Source of the DNA: Acidobacteriota bacterium
GTDB taxonomy: Bacteria > Acidobacteriota > Holophagae > Acanthopleuribacterales > Acanthopleuribacteraceae
Direction: 5' to 3'
NCBI GenBank assembly: GCA_030066195.1
Contig: JASJCB010000051.1
Coordinates: forward strand, 1-64,000
Length of the DNA stretch: 64,000 bases
Part shown: positions 62,595 to 64,000 of the stretch, piece after piece
How positions within the stretch are numbered: the first letter of the stretch is position 1
Layout: the number at the start of each line of letters is the position of its first letter
Notes under the pieces: generated by a model
Database searches by the model: none
The model's input: only the letters and a program-made list of their open reading frames with translations
Told to the model about the DNA's origin: nothing
Made by a program: the position numbers and the translations under genes

Positions 62595-63368
62595 TCATAC
62601 TTCCATAGCTTCCTCGGGCGGCTGTTGGGGCTCATCCCATTCCGAGCGCAGCCCGCACAGCCAGCTCAAAGCCAGGTGTCGCTCCTGGCTTGTAGATGCC
62701 GCGGTTGCGTAGGTTTGCGTGTCGACATCGCACAGATAGACGCCGTCTATCTTCAAATCCGTTTCCTCGTCCGGGTCGATCAGGCCGATGCGCACCGCCT
62801 GGGCGCAGGCGCGCGCAACGTTGCTTTCGTGGTCCGTCCCGTTTTGCACCGGCATGCCCTGACGGCTCATGACCTCCGTGCGGGCGCGCCATAAGCGGAA
62901 ACCGACCAGGTCCATGGCGTCTTCCAGTTCCTCGATCGGGCGCGGTTCAAGGCTGTCGGCGTATTGCGTCAGCGAGGCGGGTAGCGACATGGCCGGACCC
63001 AGTAGTTGCGGCGGGAAACGCTTGCCGAAGGCGGGGAAGTCGCGCAGCTTTTGGACCGCCCATAACAGCATGCCGCAAGCTTCGCTTCGCCAGTGCATCC
63101 AGGTGGTTTCATCCTCGGTCCAGGTACCGGGCGGTTTGCCCATCAACAGTTTCTCTTCCGGCGAGAATGTATCGAAAAGCTTTTGCATGGCCAGCCATTG
63201 GTCCAGCTTGCGGTATTGCATTACCAAACCGGGCCGGTCGTTTTCCAGACGCCAATGGGTTTCGAACTGGCTGCGGATGACCAGCACCGACAGGCAGGCG
63301 ATGCGCCCCGCAACCTGACCCTTGTCGCGGACTTCGATCCGCCTCTCGTCATTTTCTTCTTCACTCAT
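62595..63368 (-). CDS. DUF4272-like protein
   Basis: 257-aa cytoplasmic protein. The segment WMHWRSEACGMLLWAVQKLRDF resembles the core of DUF4272, a family of unknown function that often shows this Arg-Ser-x-Ala-x-x-x-LLWALG pattern. Mostly helical, no signal or membrane segment. It lies nine bases after the SNF2 helicase stop and upstream of the nitrilase, so the three are likely one transcript. A functional link between them is unknown. Confidence 0.65.
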   Translation of the reverse strand: MSEEENDERRIEVRDKGQVAGRIACLSVLVIRSQFETHWRLENDRPGLVMQYRKLDQWLAMQKLFDTFSPEEKLLMGKPPGTWTEDETTWMHWRSEACGMLLWAVQKLRDFPAFGKRFPPQLLGPAMSLPASLTQYADSLEPRPIEELEDAMDLVGFRLWRARTEVMSRQGMPVQNGTDHESNVARACAQAVRIGLIDPDEETDLKIDGVYLCDVDTQTYATAASTSQERHLALSWLCGLRSEWDEPQQPPEEAMEV

Positions 63369-63377
63369 GTCGCCGCC

Positions 63378-64000
63378 TTATGACAGAATTTCCAGCAACT
63401 CGTCCATGGTAAGCGTCTTGCCCACCGAGTCGCTGTCGAAGCCGACCACGTCTTCCAGGAGCCCGCGCTTGCGCGAGATGATGGCGTCGATGCGCTGTTC
63501 CACCGTGTCCACGCCCACGAACTTGTAGACCTGCACGTTCTTCTTCTGACCGATGCGGTGGATACGGTCGGTTGCCTGCTCCTCGACTGCCGGGTTCCAC
63601 CAGCGATCGTAGTGAATGGCAATGGACGCCGAGGTCAGGTCGATGCCCACGCCGGCGGCCTTGATGGAGCCCACGAAAACGCGGCAGTCCTCGTCTTCCA
63701 TGAAACGGCTTTGCTCTCTCCGGCGGTCCCGCGTGGCGCCCGTAATCGAGGCATAGCCGATGCCCTGACTACCCAGATAGTGGGTGATGATATCCACCAT
63801 GCCCAGATACTGCGTGAAGACCACCACCTTCTCGCCCGAGTCCATGGCTTCTTCCAGCAATTCCTTGAACAGCATCCACTTGGCGCTGGGATAGGCGCTG
63901 TAGTCGGCATTCTTGAAGTAGAGCGCCGGGTGATCGCAGACCATTTTCAGGTGGGTGATCAGCCCGAAGATGTGCATTTTGTTGTCCGGGTCCTCGGCCA
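63378..64000 (-). CDS. SNF2-family helicase, C-terminal part (5' end beyond window)
   Basis: C-terminal portion of a Swi2/Snf2 DNA translocase. The window holds the second RecA-like domain: KVVVFTQYLGMVDIITHYLG, GSIKAAGVGIDLTSAS (motif V) and IHYDRWWNPAVEEQATDRIH (motif VI, followed by RIGQ). The C-terminus continues with VYKFVGVDTVEQRIDAII. The N-terminal DEAH half, and any zinc-binding SWIM domain, lies beyond position 64000. Bacterial Snf2 proteins act in DNA repair, recombination or transcription recycling (RapA-like), and some in phage defence (DISARM, Gabija-like contexts). No such partner is visible here. Confidence 0.95.
   Translation of the reverse strand, partial: AEDPDNKMHIFGLITHLKMVCDHPALYFKNADYSAYPSAKWMLFKELLEEAMDSGEKVVVFTQYLGMVDIITHYLGSQGIGYASITGATRDRRREQSRFMEDEDCRVFVGSIKAAGVGIDLTSASIAIHYDRWWNPAVEEQATDRIHRIGQKKNVQVYKFVGVDTVEQRIDAIISRKRGLLEDVVGFDSDSVGKTLTMDELLEILS

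Overview
The window is bacterial, moderately GC-rich and densely coded on both strands. It looks like a Gram-negative from a less-studied phylum. My best guess is an Acidobacteriota member of the Holophagae/Acanthopleuribacter type. This is inference from the mix of genes: a Reg_prop/Y_Y_Y sensor kinase, secreted NHL-type beta-propellers next to a peptide maturase, a long eukaryote-like IleRS, a tripartite RND efflux pump and a CHAT/TPR protein. No rRNA or tRNA gene was found.

Region 1, 0-13 kb, is accessory. A P4-type tyrosine integrase lies between a long inverted repeat and an array of GAGTAA repeats. It is followed by a serine beta-lactamase-like hydrolase, an ATPase + NACHT NTPase pair (probable conflict or defence module), a secreted esterase, and a scrambled 3-4 kb stretch. 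That stretch holds two copies of a UvrD-type helicase tail, duplicated esterase 5' DNA, an HrgA-like nuclease, a 37-aa proline-rich peptide, an eight-unit 43-bp tandem repeat and a small secreted CX3C protein.

Region 2, 13-31 kb, is mostly housekeeping or metabolic: ileS, an AAA-ATPase/PD-(D/E)XK protein, nudC, a secreted three-CBM41 pullulanase, a Tat-exported protein, ilvA, a Nudix hydrolase that appears to lack a standard start codon, a small membrane protein and a giant propeller sensor kinase. A 44-aa peptide with a pinensin-like leader sits alone between the AAA protein and nudC.

Region 3, 31-38 kb, is the most interesting part and looks like an undescribed RiPP locus. In order it has an ABC exporter, a sigma-54 activator, an exported NHL propeller protein, a radical SAM/SPASM maturase and a strong terminator. 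Then comes a separately transcribed 48-aa Cys-rich precursor with an excellent -24/-12 sigma-54 promoter and an upstream palindrome array suited to an enhancer. An Rrf2-type regulator with three clustered cysteines follows. The inferred circuit is that the activator turns on the peptide, the SPASM enzyme modifies its CTCSC-containing core and the ABC protein exports it.

Region 4, 38-64 kb, holds a SpoIIE-type phosphatase, a MOSC protein, an MFS transporter, folE, a five-gene heavy-metal RND efflux/two-component operon, the CHAT/TPR/PDZ protein, a glutamyl-Q tRNA(Asp) synthetase, a HAD phosphatase, an RDD membrane protein, an 82-bp triple repeat, a 2OG-Fe(II) oxygenase, a long U32-family protein, an exported unknown, and a minus-strand operon of SNF2 helicase (cut by the window end), DUF4272-like protein and nitrilase-family amidohydrolase.
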